From positions 247,928-311,927 of the forward strand of contig NYUD01000091.1 in assembly GCA_002683825.1 (NCBI GenBank): a stretch of 64,000 bases of DNA. Reading direction: 5' to 3'. A model generated the notes under the pieces. It searched no databases and was not told where the DNA came from. It was given only the letters and a program-made list of their open reading frames with translations. Positions 1 to 8,342 of the stretch are shown piece after piece. This stretch comes from Planctomycetota bacterium (GTDB taxonomy: Bacteria > Planctomycetota > UBA1135 > GCA-002686595). Both the position numbers and the translations under genes were made by a program. Position 1 is the stretch's first letter; every line of letters begins with the position of its first letter.

Positions 1-1880
1 TCGCGGTCGAGAATGCACAGCTGGGCCGGGCCGACGAGATTCTGAACCGTATTCCCGAAGCGGCGCGCGGTTTCGCCTGGCACCTCTTGCGATCCCGTGC
101 GGCAAGGCGCTTTCCCCTCCTGGTCGATAGCGAGGACGACGTGCTGGTGGTGAGCGCTGCGCCCGGCCGGCGCGAGGTGGCCGTCGGAACGCGCGACGGC
201 TGGATCGCAGGCTACGCCATTCCCGCAGGCGGTACGGCGCCCGGTCCGATTCCCCGGCCTGGTTTCCGGATCCGTGCCGGCCAAGAGGCGGTCTTCGCCT
301 GCGCCTATTCCCCGGATGGACGTCGCGTAGCCGCGGGAGATCTGGCGGGTCGCGTGTCGGTGTGGAGTGTTCCCGGGGGAGAGAAGTTCGAGACCCTCGA
401 GTTCGACGAAACCGTGACGGCGCTCGCTTTTGTCGAGGAGCGGCGGCTCGCTATCGGAGGAGACGAGGGGCGCCTGGCGGTGTGGAACATCTCGGACGGG
501 AGCTTGATCGAGCTACGCGGCCACGATCGTGCGATCAATGCGATCGACGTCGATCGCAGGAACGTGCGCTTCGCCACAGCCGGTGATGACTCCCTGGTTA
601 GAATCTGGTCCGGAGTCGGTTTCCGTAGGGTCGTGGAACTGGCGGGGCATGCCGACTGGGTGCGCGACGTGGCCTTTGCGTCCGACGGACGCACCGTATC
701 GAGCGCTTCTTCGGACCTCACGATCCGCCACTGGAATCCGGATGACGGCGGCCTGATCGCCTCGACGTCGACGGCGGGGGTGGAGGTGGTGTGCCTTGAA
801 TACGCGAGTGTGCCGAACACCTGGTGCGCCCTGGGACACCGTGGAGAGCTGCTCTTTGAACGCGCCGGTGCCCGACTGCGCTACGACGTGCCGCTGGTCG
901 GAGGCATCGCGCTCCTGGGCGGAGCGGCCGCCGAAGATCTTTCCTGGGCCGTCCTGGCGATGGGCGGCGCGTTGTCGCTCTGGCGAACGGATCCGGGGCC
1001 GTCCTTCGAACGGCGTAGTGCGGACGCGGGAGAGCTACGGAGCATCGCCTCATCTACGGACGGCGGGCTCGTGGTGGCCGGGGGAACCGACGGGGGCGTC
1101 TGGGTCTTCGATGCGACGGGCGCTCGGCGCATCGGCGGCCACCGCGGCGCGTGTATGAGTGTGGGGCTTTTGGACGACGCACAACTCTGCGCTTCCGGCG
1201 GTCGGGACGGAACGGCGCGCATCTTCGAACTCGGCCCGCAACCGCGCGAGCGCCTGGTCCTGGAGGTGGACGACAAACCGGTGGTGGCCGTCGCCCTTTC
1301 CGAGGATGCCCAGCGGGTCGCCTGTGTTTCCCGCAGCGGACGTATGCGCTCCTTCGACGCGCACACGGGTGAGCTTCTGCGCGAGATTCCTCCGCCTCAA
1401 AGGGGAGTCGCGGTCGCCACCATCGATCGAAAGGCAACCCTCTTGGCCTGGATCGGCGACGGCGGGTCCATTCGAACCTGGGATGTGCAAACCGGCGAGC
1501 GCGTGCATCCCCTGCGCGATCGCGATCTGGCTCGGGTTTCGGCCATCGACGTCGCAGAAGAGGGCCTGCGCCTGGCGTGCACCTCGAACGACTACTTCGC
1601 CCACGTGTACGACCTCGAAACCAGGGAACGGCTGGCGATTCTGAACGATCCGGACCACTCGATCTGGTCCCTGGCTCTGGACGCGAAGGGCGAGACGCTG
1701 GCCACCGCATCCCGCGACGGGACCGTTTTTCTGTGGGACGTTGAAAGCGGCGAGCGTTTGCTGAAGTTACAGGGCAGTTTCGAAGCGATCCTGTCGCTGG
1801 AATTTCGTCGGGATGGGCGGTGTCTGTACGCGGGTACGGAGAATGGGGCCATCGAGGCCTGGGAAGTGGAGCTAGACTAG
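1..1880 (+). CDS. WD40 repeat protein, C-terminal part (5' end outside window)
   Basis: The frame is open from base 3 at the window edge, so the gene starts upstream; the in-frame TTG at 87 is not a credible start. About twelve WD-type blades of roughly 40-50 residues follow, each closing with a strand such as VSVWSVPGG, LAVWNISDG, VRIWSG, IRTWDVQTG, VFLWDVESG and IEAWEVELD, enough for one or two beta-propellers. The residues before the propeller (IPEAARGFAWHLLRSR) resemble the linker (RGWEWHYL-like) that joins a Ser/Thr kinase domain to WD40 repeats in planctomycete fusion proteins, so a kinase upstream is likely but not visible. Role: protein-protein scaffold, probably in signalling. The coding end at the TAG contains a -10-like TAGACT (1873-1878) that may serve the next gene. 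Confidence 0.85.
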   Translation, partial: AVENAQLGRADEILNRIPEAARGFAWHLLRSRAARRFPLLVDSEDDVLVVSAAPGRREVAVGTRDGWIAGYAIPAGGTAPGPIPRPGFRIRAGQEAVFACAYSPDGRRVAAGDLAGRVSVWSVPGGEKFETLEFDETVTALAFVEERRLAIGGDEGRLAVWNISDGSLIELRGHDRAINAIDVDRRNVRFATAGDDSLVRIWSGVGFRRVVELAGHADWVRDVAFASDGRTVSSASSDLTIRHWNPDDGGLIASTSTAGVEVVCLEYASVPNTWCALGHRGELLFERAGARLRYDVPLVGGIALLGGAAAEDLSWAVLAMGGALSLWRTDPGPSFERRSADAGELRSIASSTDGGLVVAGGTDGGVWVFDATGARRIGGHRGACMSVGLLDDAQLCASGGRDGTARIFELGPQPRERLVLEVDDKPVVAVALSEDAQRVACVSRSGRMRSFDAHTGELLREIPPPQRGVAVATIDRKATLLAWIGDGGSIRTWDVQTGERVHPLRDRDLARVSAIDVAEEGLRLACTSNDYFAHVYDLETRERLAILNDPDHSIWSLALDAKGETLATASRDGTVFLWDVESGERLLKLQGSFEAILSLEFRRDGRCLYAGTENGAIEAWEVELD

Positions 1881-1885
1881 CCCCC

Positions 1886-2491
1886 ATGGGCGGCAGTCTC
1901 TCACGCGTCGGGGCAGGCGCTTCCCTCATCATCAGCGTCCTTGCGCTGGGCTGGGTCGTGCGCGCGACAAGCCGGCCCTTCCCTGCATTGACGCAACGTC
2001 CGATCGTCGGTGCTCCGCTGGATGCGCCTGCCGGCTCGCGTCCGGAACGTGGCGAAAAAGAGATGCATTTCCCCCTGCCCGCCACGGGCCCGGTCGCCAT
2101 CGACCTGATGCAGCTGGCCTTCGATGACTACGACCCGCCCGAGATCCGCGGTGCGGAGGCCCGCGCCCTCGGCCCCGAGGACTTTCCCGAGCGGATCGCG
2201 AGCCTGCACGAGCGCGAGGTCGAGCTGGAGGGCTTTCCGCTGATCACACGATTGGCGGGGGAGCGGGCGGATCGACTGTTGTTGACACGCTTTCCCCCGG
2301 GTTGTTGCTTTGGAACCGTTCCGGTGCTCGACGAGTGGATCGCGGTCGAGCTCGAAGAAGGACGAGCCGGTCCGGGACCCGGTTACGACCCCATTCGCGT
2401 TCGCGGGAAATTTCTTGCCGGCGAGCTCCTGGACGAGAACGGCTTTGTCGAGAGCCTCTATCGCCTCTCCGCCGCCCTTATACTGGACTGA
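1886..2491 (+). CDS. DUF3299-like envelope protein
   Basis: 201 residues from the ATG at 1886; the frame stays open further upstream only inside the end of the WD40 gene. Residues about 10-28 (LIISVLALGWVV core) form a signal anchor or signal peptide. The C-terminal half has the layout of DUF3299 proteins: a strand on the theme of 'V.L.GFPLI' followed by a Cys-containing block (FPPGCCFGTVP, then VDEWIAVEL-like strand) and a final strand ending the domain. Function of that family is unknown; it is exported or membrane-bound. The start lies 7 bases after a -10-like TAGACT, which would give a leaderless message. Domain assignment is by motif resemblance only and could be wrong. Confidence 0.6.
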   Translation: MGGSLSRVGAGASLIISVLALGWVVRATSRPFPALTQRPIVGAPLDAPAGSRPERGEKEMHFPLPATGPVAIDLMQLAFDDYDPPEIRGAEARALGPEDFPERIASLHEREVELEGFPLITRLAGERADRLLLTRFPPGCCFGTVPVLDEWIAVELEEGRAGPGPGYDPIRVRGKFLAGELLDENGFVESLYRLSAALILD

Positions 2492-2543
2492 GAGCGCGGA
2501 ACGCGGATGGCAGGCTCATACGCCGGGCCAAAAAGAACCTGGT

Positions 2544-2570
2544 TTGTCCCGTGCCCTGCTCTGATAGATT
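2544..2570 (+). promoter_or_regulatory. Putative sigma70-type promoter of the SGNH hydrolase gene
   Basis: TTGTCC (2544-2549) and TAGATT (2565-2570) are separated by 15 bases; the -10 is preceded by TGA, giving an extended -10 (TGnTAnnnT). The start codon at 2587 is 16 bases downstream, so a leader of about ten bases is expected. Spacing is shorter than ideal. Confidence 0.35.
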
Positions 2571-2586
2571 GGGGCGTGCGACCGGG

Positions 2587-3771
2587 ATGGGTGGCGATTT
2601 TCACAATCTACGGCGGGGGGTAAAGCGACTCGTTCTCTGCCTTCTAGGGGTGGCCGTGGCGCTCCTGGCTGGAGAGTTCGTCCTGCGCGGAACCCTGCGC
2701 GAGGCAGGTGAGTACTACACCTGGTGGCCGCACCTGCAGCGCACCTTCAGCGTCGAACCCGGGTTGATGCCGGGTGTCGAGGGAGTGACGCGCTTTCAGG
2801 TCAGCTCGCTCGGGCTGCGCGCGGACGAGATCTCTACGGAAGACAGCTACCGCATGCTGGCCGTGGGGGGGAGTACGACCGAGTGCCTCTTTCTCGACCA
2901 GGACGTCGCCTGGCCCGAGGGGGTCGAGCACTTCTTGAACGAGTGCCAGAGCGATCACCGCGCATGGATGGGGAATGCGGGCAAGAGCGGTCTCAACACC
3001 CGCGATCACATCGTACTGTTGCGTCGATTGCTGCCCTATCTTCCCAGGATCGATGCGGTCGTGCTGATGACCGGCGTCAACGACATGATGCTGTGTCTAT
3101 CGCGGGGCGAGACGTACGACCCGGACTTCATGCTCGACGAGGGAGCTGAAGACCTCATCCTGGGACGTTCTTTTCAGATGTTGCCCCTGGAGTACGAACA
3201 TCGCTACCTCGCGATCCAGCAGACGGCTCTCTGGCGCCTGGCCAGTCGCGTCAAGGACAGCCTGATCGAAAGCAACAAGACGCAGGATAACGCTGGGGCG
3301 GCGATCCGACTCTGGCGCGAGCATCGCAGAACGTCGCCCGAGGTGCTGGAAACGCTTCCTGACATCGAGAATGGCCTGGAAGAGTACCGGCGCAACATTC
3401 GCGAATTGATTCGCATCTGTTCCGACCACGGCGCGCGGGTGATCTTTTTGACCCAGCCCTACATCTGGCAGGAGGACTTCCCCGAGGACTTGCGGAAGAT
3501 CATCTGGTTGGGCGGGATCGGCGATTACATGGAGGTGAAGGGCTGTACGTACTACGACATCGGTCCCCTGCGTGAGGGGATGGATCGCTACAACCGCGCG
3601 TTGCTCGAGGTTTGTGTTGAACAGGGAGTGGAGTGCTTCGATCTGGCTTCGAAGCTTCCCAGGGACGAGAGTGTTTTCTACGACGACATTCACTTCAACA
3701 TCGGTGGTAGCAAGCGGACCAGCAAACTTGTCGGTGAGTATCTGCTGGGTCGGCCGCCCTTCGGGCCATAG
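2587..3771 (+). CDS. SGNH/GDSL-like hydrolase with N-terminal membrane anchor
   Basis: 394 residues from the ATG at 2587; an upstream extension of the frame is Arg-rich and shadow-like. Residues about 12-30 (LVLCLLGVAVALLAGEFVL) are an uncleaved anchor, so the catalytic domain should face the periplasm. SGNH features: LAVGGSTTECL (block I, Ser in GGST in place of GDS), an Asn block in VVLMTGVNDMM, and a C-terminal DDIHFNIGGSKR holding the Asp and His of block V. The phrase 'VSSLGLRADE' is typical of planctomycete and acidobacterial members of this family. Substrate unknown; relatives often deacylate or acylate envelope glycans. Two related proteins occur at 32309-33346 and 61680-63020 (minus). 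Confidence 0.8.
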   Translation: MGGDFHNLRRGVKRLVLCLLGVAVALLAGEFVLRGTLREAGEYYTWWPHLQRTFSVEPGLMPGVEGVTRFQVSSLGLRADEISTEDSYRMLAVGGSTTECLFLDQDVAWPEGVEHFLNECQSDHRAWMGNAGKSGLNTRDHIVLLRRLLPYLPRIDAVVLMTGVNDMMLCLSRGETYDPDFMLDEGAEDLILGRSFQMLPLEYEHRYLAIQQTALWRLASRVKDSLIESNKTQDNAGAAIRLWREHRRTSPEVLETLPDIENGLEEYRRNIRELIRICSDHGARVIFLTQPYIWQEDFPEDLRKIIWLGGIGDYMEVKGCTYYDIGPLREGMDRYNRALLEVCVEQGVECFDLASKLPRDESVFYDDIHFNIGGSKRTSKLVGEYLLGRPPFGP

Positions 3772-3780
3772 CGACTGACT

Positions 3781-3793
3781 GAGGCTTCGCCTC
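3781..3793. terminator. Small hairpin between convergent genes
   Basis: A perfect GAGGC/GCCTC stem with a TTC loop lies between the 3' ends of the SGNH gene and the minus-strand FG-GAP gene. It has no T-run on either side, so it is at best a weak bidirectional terminator. Confidence 0.2.
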
Positions 3794-3887
3794 GAACGCG
3801 ACCGGGACGTGCCTTGGTGTTCGAGACCCGCTGGAGGCGAGCGACGTGAGCCCGGGACTCGGCGCCCCCACCTGTGTCCCGAGAGGC

Positions 3888-6098
3888 CTAGCGAAAGGGA
3901 AGTGGCTCCTCGCGAATGACGAGCGCCTCGCTGTCTCCCTCTGTGATGCGCACCACAGAATCGGCGGGCAAGTCGCGGAAGACTTGCTTTTCAGCCCTGC
4001 CGGGCCAGCGAATCTCGATGCGTTCGACGCGCTCGGCACTCCCCAGTCCGATGTGCAGCTCGAGGGGATTCGATCCAAAGCTGCCGCCGGTTCCCACCGT
4101 GCGGTAAATGGAGCGCTCGTCCTTTTGCTTGCCCACGACCACGCGAACATGGGCGCCGACGGCCGAGCGATTGGACGTTGTGCCCTGTAAACGCAGTTTG
4201 AGCCAGTGGCCTTCTACCCCCGGGTTTTCGAAGAGAACGTTCCCGAAAGCGTCGGCGTAGAAGCCGCCGCCCATTTGCTCGAAGACGTCCTGGTCCCCGT
4301 CGCGGTCCAGGTCGGCAAAAACGACCCCGTGTCCCTTCTGCAGATGGCCGAACCCGCCGGGGATCGTGACGTCCGTGAAACGATGGCCGCCGTCATTGCG
4401 ATACATCAGGTTGGGCATGAGGCCGTCGAAGTACGGATAGCCGGTGCCCAGATAGAAATCCAGCCAGCCGTCGTTGTCGAGATCACCGAAATTCGATCCC
4501 ATGGTCAACGTGACGTCATCGAGCCCCAGATCGAGGCTGACGTCCGCGAACCCACCGCGGCCGTCGCCGCGATAAAGACGGGCGTGTTCGGCGTCGTGCT
4601 CGTAGCCAAGGAAGCTGGCGACGGCGGGGAACAGGCGTAATCCCTCACCGCTGTCCTGGTTGTCCTCGGGGCCGAGCTGGTGATAGCTCGCCACGTAGAG
4701 ATCGAGGGTGCCGTCGTTGTCGTAGTCCCAGAACCAGCACGCGAAGCTCTGACGGGGTTCGCGCACCCCTAGCCGAGCTGACACATCGATGAAGGTGTTC
4801 GCTTCGGAGTTTTGGTACAGCCGGTTGGAGCTACCCTGGTTGGAAACGTAGAGGTCGCTGCGGCCATCGGCGTCGAAATCTCCCCAGCTTACGCCTTTCG
4901 TGTACTGCAGATTGCTCACACCGGCGGCTCGGGCCACATCCCGAAAAGTGGCGTCGTCCTGGTTCTGGAACAGCTGCGATGGAAACCGGAACTTGCGCGA
5001 GGCCTCGTTGCCGATGTAGAGATCGAGATCGCCGTCGTTGTCGTAGTCCGCCCACCCCGCCGCCTGCGTGGGGTAGTGTTTGTCTCCGAGCCCGGCAAGG
5101 AACGTGACGTCGCGAAAGTGGGCCTGGCCGTCGTTCCTCAGGAGCGAGTTGGGGTGGCGTCCCGTCTCTCCGTGGAGCCAGGCGCCGCGCAGGACCAGGA
5201 TGTCGGCGTCGCCATCGCTGTCATAGTCCGCGTGATTCAGGTTGAGTCCGCCCTTGAAGCCCACCAATCCCGCCTCGCTGCTGCGGTCGACGAATTCGCC
5301 CTTGGCCGTGCGCAGGAAGAGATGCAGGGAGATGCTCGGATCCCAGCTGGAGGTCACGATGTCGAGGCGTCCGTCGCCGTCGAAGTCCTCGATGGCCGCG
5401 CCGCCGGCCATGTCCAGGACGTTGATGCCCAGTTCAGGGGCGATGTCGACAAAGCGCGGGAACTCGACATCGCTTTCAAAGAACTCGGGGGCCAGGCGGT
5501 GTTCCTCGGGAACGCCGTCGGGATACTCGCCGATGGCCATGGCGCAGAGGTTCAAGAGCCACTGGCTCGATTGTCGACGCGCCGTGCCCTCCGGCTGCCG
5601 GCCGGCGTACTCGGCGAAGTAGCGTATGGCTTTCCTTGTCGCCTCAACGTCCTTGAACACCCCGTTTCCTCGGACAGGCAGAATGCAGCTTTGGCTCGTG
5701 TGTCGTTCCACGCAGTTGCGAGTCTCTCCGAGTCTCAGGCAAGCCAGGGCGAGCTGGTAGACCAGCTTGCTCCTCAGCTTCGGGTATTCGTCCCTCCCGT
5801 CTTTCGCGAGAAGCACATATCCCTCTTCGAGCAGTTCGACAGCGCGTTCCAGATCGCCTGCGCGCAGCTCGAGCACGCCCGCGGTAAAGTCCAGTTGAAC
5901 CCGGCCGATATCTGTCAGATCCTCAGGAGCCTCTTCGATGCGTGTGCGATACTCCTTCAGAAGGACCGTCTCCAAGTAGCTGTTCTGCTGCGGGGTCAGG
6001 CGTTCGACACGCTTCAGCTCTTCCAGCATGCGGCGATGCGATTCCGCCTCGTTCTGAACCTGAACGAGCGTGGCTATGGAGAGGAAAAACGCGATCAT
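3888..6098 (-). CDS. TPR-like plus FG-GAP/VCBS repeats plus ASPIC/UnbV protein (CRTAC1 family)
   Basis: 736 residues. The N-terminus (MIAFFLSIATLVQVQ) is a short signal or anchor; residues about 20-190 are helical and TPR-like. Seven calcium-binding FG-GAP/VCBS motifs follow: DFDGDGRLDIVTSS, DYDSDGDADILVL, DYDNDGDLDLYIGN, DFDADGRSDLYVSN, DYDNDGTLDLYVAS, DLDNDGWLDFYLG and DLDRDGDQDVFEQM, forming an integrin-alpha-like propeller. The C-terminus (about 640-720) is an ASPIC/UnbV domain (VERIEIRWPGR). Such proteins are extracellular or periplasmic; their function is not established. It starts 9 bases after the stop of the sulfatase gene, so the two are probably co-transcribed. Confidence 0.85.
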   Translation of the reverse strand: MIAFFLSIATLVQVQNEAESHRRMLEELKRVERLTPQQNSYLETVLLKEYRTRIEEAPEDLTDIGRVQLDFTAGVLELRAGDLERAVELLEEGYVLLAKDGRDEYPKLRSKLVYQLALACLRLGETRNCVERHTSQSCILPVRGNGVFKDVEATRKAIRYFAEYAGRQPEGTARRQSSQWLLNLCAMAIGEYPDGVPEEHRLAPEFFESDVEFPRFVDIAPELGINVLDMAGGAAIEDFDGDGRLDIVTSSWDPSISLHLFLRTAKGEFVDRSSEAGLVGFKGGLNLNHADYDSDGDADILVLRGAWLHGETGRHPNSLLRNDGQAHFRDVTFLAGLGDKHYPTQAAGWADYDNDGDLDLYIGNEASRKFRFPSQLFQNQDDATFRDVARAAGVSNLQYTKGVSWGDFDADGRSDLYVSNQGSSNRLYQNSEANTFIDVSARLGVREPRQSFACWFWDYDNDGTLDLYVASYHQLGPEDNQDSGEGLRLFPAVASFLGYEHDAEHARLYRGDGRGGFADVSLDLGLDDVTLTMGSNFGDLDNDGWLDFYLGTGYPYFDGLMPNLMYRNDGGHRFTDVTIPGGFGHLQKGHGVVFADLDRDGDQDVFEQMGGGFYADAFGNVLFENPGVEGHWLKLRLQGTTSNRSAVGAHVRVVVGKQKDERSIYRTVGTGGSFGSNPLELHIGLGSAERVERIEIRWPGRAEKQVFRDLPADSVVRITEGDSEALVIREEPLPFR

Positions 6099-6107
6099 GT
6101 CGCCGCC

Positions 6108-7565
6108 TCAGCCCCCGGGTTCCTCGCTCCGGCCGGAGTCCTCGTCCACACCGGCGTAGCCCAGGGCTTTGAGGGCCTCGAGTTCGGCGTTGTCACGATT
6201 CACCGCAACACCCTCGAGCCTGACCGTCGCAAGCCCGCGCTTGAGGATCTCGAAACGACCTAGCATCTCCTCGACGCGCGTGCCGTCCCGCTCGGCCAGG
6301 TTGCGCGTCTCGAAAGGGTCCTTTTCCACGTCGTAGAGATGGGTGCTTGAGCGCGAAGAAAAGCAACGATGTCTGGCGTCGGTGACGCCGAACCAACCGG
6401 CGCCCATGTGTGCGACCATGCGGTGTTCTGGGAGTTCGGCGCGCAAGAGGCTCTGGCCGTAGCCCTGCGGTCCCTTCAGGCCGAACGCGTCGAGAATGGT
6501 CGGCATGACATCCAGGTGGCTGACCAGTCGATCGACGCGCCGATACCCACGGTCTTCGGCGGATGAGGGACGGGCGCACCCTCGGGGGTAGCGGACGATG
6601 AACGGGACGCGCACCAGCTCGTCGAAGAGGTGCTGGCCGTGGGAAAACCAGAAGTTGCGCTCGCCCAGGGACTCGCCGTGATCGGCCGTGATGACGACCA
6701 GCGTGTTTTCGAGCAGTGTCCTTTTCTCCAGGCCGTCCAGCAGCCGTCCGACCTCGCGGTCGAAGAAGCGGATCTCCGCGTCGTAGCGGATGCGATAGGC
6801 CTCGGGGGAGCGCTCTTCACCGATCGCCTGATACCTCGGCAGTTCCCCCAGGCCGCGCTGGTTTTGGCCGACGCGCAGCTTGGGCTCGGCGGTCAGTGGT
6901 CGCTGGAGCGCTGACAAACAGTCCTCCGGCGGCGTGTAGGGACCGTGCGGGTCCTGGTAGTGCACCCACAAAAAAAAGCGCCGGTCTTGTTGCCGCTTCA
7001 CCCACGCGAGGGCAGCGTCCGTCGTGGCCGCGGCATCGCGTTCGAACATGTGACCGCGGTTGGCCTCCCGCGTGGTCATCGTGTCGTCGTAGTGATCGAA
7101 GCCCTGTTGGAGTCCGGCCTCTTCCAGGCCACGCCGCGCCAGAACCCAATTGGAGAGCACCGCGGCCGTGCGTATGCCCGCGCGCGAGATGACTTCGGTC
7201 ATGGAGATCGCAGCCGGCGCGATCTGTACCTTGTTGTTCATCACCCCGAGCTCATCGGGCAGACGCCCGGTGAAGATGGCGCTGACCGCCGGGGTCGTCA
7301 TCGGCGCCGTCGAGTACGCCCGATCGAAAACCAGGCTCTTTTTTGCGAAGCGATCGAGGTGGGGGGTCGTGGGATGGGCGTACCCATACGCGCCCAGGCG
7401 ATCGGCGCGCAGGGTGTCACAGGTGATCAGCAGAACCCGTTCGACAGGGGCGCTCGGCTTGAGGTCCGAAGCGCAGGCGACAAGGGACACGCTGCAAGCG
7501 GCAAGGAAGCCGGGGAGCTGGGCTGCACCCGGCAGCCACCTGTGGAGAACACTGTGGGGGGGCAT
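6108..7565 (-). CDS. Sulfatase-fold lipoprotein without the canonical nucleophile
   Basis: 485 residues. Signal peptide with lipobox LVAC puts Cys31 at the lipidated N-terminus. The alkaline-phosphatase-superfamily core is clear: LLITCDTLRADRLGAYGY (Asp50, Asp55), VVITADHGESLGE near residue 290 and the conserved trailing domain. At the site where type I sulfatases carry C/S-x-P-S-R (Cys converted to formylglycine), this protein has T90-T-P-A-V-S, so neither the Cys/Ser nor the Arg is present. A Thr nucleophile, as in phosphoethanolamine transferases of the same superfamily, is possible. Expected in the outer or inner membrane facing the periplasm. First gene of a two-gene unit; GTGACC-N17-TAGGAT stands 11 bases before the ATG as a possible promoter. 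Confidence 0.82.
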   Translation of the reverse strand: MPPHSVLHRWLPGAAQLPGFLAACSVSLVACASDLKPSAPVERVLLITCDTLRADRLGAYGYAHPTTPHLDRFAKKSLVFDRAYSTAPMTTPAVSAIFTGRLPDELGVMNNKVQIAPAAISMTEVISRAGIRTAAVLSNWVLARRGLEEAGLQQGFDHYDDTMTTREANRGHMFERDAAATTDAALAWVKRQQDRRFFLWVHYQDPHGPYTPPEDCLSALQRPLTAEPKLRVGQNQRGLGELPRYQAIGEERSPEAYRIRYDAEIRFFDREVGRLLDGLEKRTLLENTLVVITADHGESLGERNFWFSHGQHLFDELVRVPFIVRYPRGCARPSSAEDRGYRRVDRLVSHLDVMPTILDAFGLKGPQGYGQSLLRAELPEHRMVAHMGAGWFGVTDARHRCFSSRSSTHLYDVEKDPFETRNLAERDGTRVEEMLGRFEILKRGLATVRLEGVAVNRDNAELEALKALGYAGVDEDSGRSEEPGG

Positions 7566-7670
7566 GGAAGCGTGAAATCCTATCCGTGTCCTCCACTACG
7601 GTCACGCGGCCGCAAGGTTGGACTTTTGGAGAGAGCTTGCTTTATCTTCCTCCGATCTCCCCGGGCCGGG

Positions 7671-7698
7671 TTGAAGATCCCGAGGGTGGCCATATCCT
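7671..7698 (+). promoter_or_regulatory. Putative promoter, leaderless methyltransferase operon
   Basis: TTGAAG (7671-7676), 16-base spacer, TATCCT (7693-7698), then 8 bases to the GTG start at 7707. A normal start-site distance would place the 5' end of the mRNA at or within two bases of the start codon. No ribosome-binding site can fit. Confidence 0.5.
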
Positions 7699-7706
7699 AG
7701 TCGGCC

Positions 7707-8342
7707 GTGAATCGGGCGATCGGACTGGTGGGGTCGGCGCATGGGCAGGTCGTGCACGGCCGCCGGATGCGGAGAATTGTGCACGCGCTGGCGTTACTCA
7801 TCGAACCGGGCTGGAGCGTTTGCGACCTGGGTTGCGGGGACGGGAGCATCGGCCATTGTCTCGCACAGAGCGTTCCGGACCTGTCGGTTTCCGGCTTCGA
7901 GCTGCATCCTCGCGAAGAGACGCACATCCCCGTCCAGGCTTTCGACGGACTGCGACTGCCCGTGGAGGACGATGCCTTCGATGCCGTGATTCTGGTGGAC
8001 GTTCTGCACCACACCGACGATCCCATGATCCTGCTCACGGAGGCGCGCCGTGTCGCCCGCCGGGCGATCGTTCTGAAGGATCACCGGACCTCCCGTCCCC
8101 TGGCCGACTCGACGCTACGCTTCATGGACTGGGTAGGCAATCGCTCCCACGGCGTACCGTTGCCCTACAACTACTGGCCGGAGGAGCGCTGGAGCACGGC
8201 CTGGAAGGACCTCGGGCTGCGGGTCGACACGTATCGGACGCGGTTGGACCTCTATCCCTGGCCTGCCCGCTGGCTCTTCGAGAGCGGCCTGCAGTTCGTG
8301 GCGAGGCTCGTTCCCGAGACCGCGGATAAGGGTGGGGACTAG
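7707..8342 (+). CDS. Class I SAM-dependent methyltransferase
   Basis: 211 residues from GTG. The Rossmann SAM site is VCDLGCGDGSIG (about residues 38-49), followed by an acidic loop and FDAVILVDVLHHTDDP (motif III-like, about 90-105). This is the Methyltransf_11 type, which acts on small molecules, lipids or sugars. It is the first gene of a three-gene set with a sugar-nucleotide epimerase and an FAD oxidoreductase; the 3' end overlaps the start region of the epimerase. The context suggests methylation of a glycan or lipid-linked sugar. Substrate not determinable from sequence. Confidence 0.82.
   Translation: MNRAIGLVGSAHGQVVHGRRMRRIVHALALLIEPGWSVCDLGCGDGSIGHCLAQSVPDLSVSGFELHPREETHIPVQAFDGLRLPVEDDAFDAVILVDVLHHTDDPMILLTEARRVARRAIVLKDHRTSRPLADSTLRFMDWVGNRSHGVPLPYNYWPEERWSTAWKDLGLRVDTYRTRLDLYPWPARWLFESGLQFVARLVPETADKGGD

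Noticed and set aside
4812..6263. Long plus-strand open frame opposite the FG-GAP gene
   Set aside because: It lies antisense to a gene with seven clear FG-GAP motifs and has no family-like motif; such frames are expected at this GC content. The same applies to long antisense frames at 10930-12417, 15321-16607, 16628-18028 and 22222-23649.
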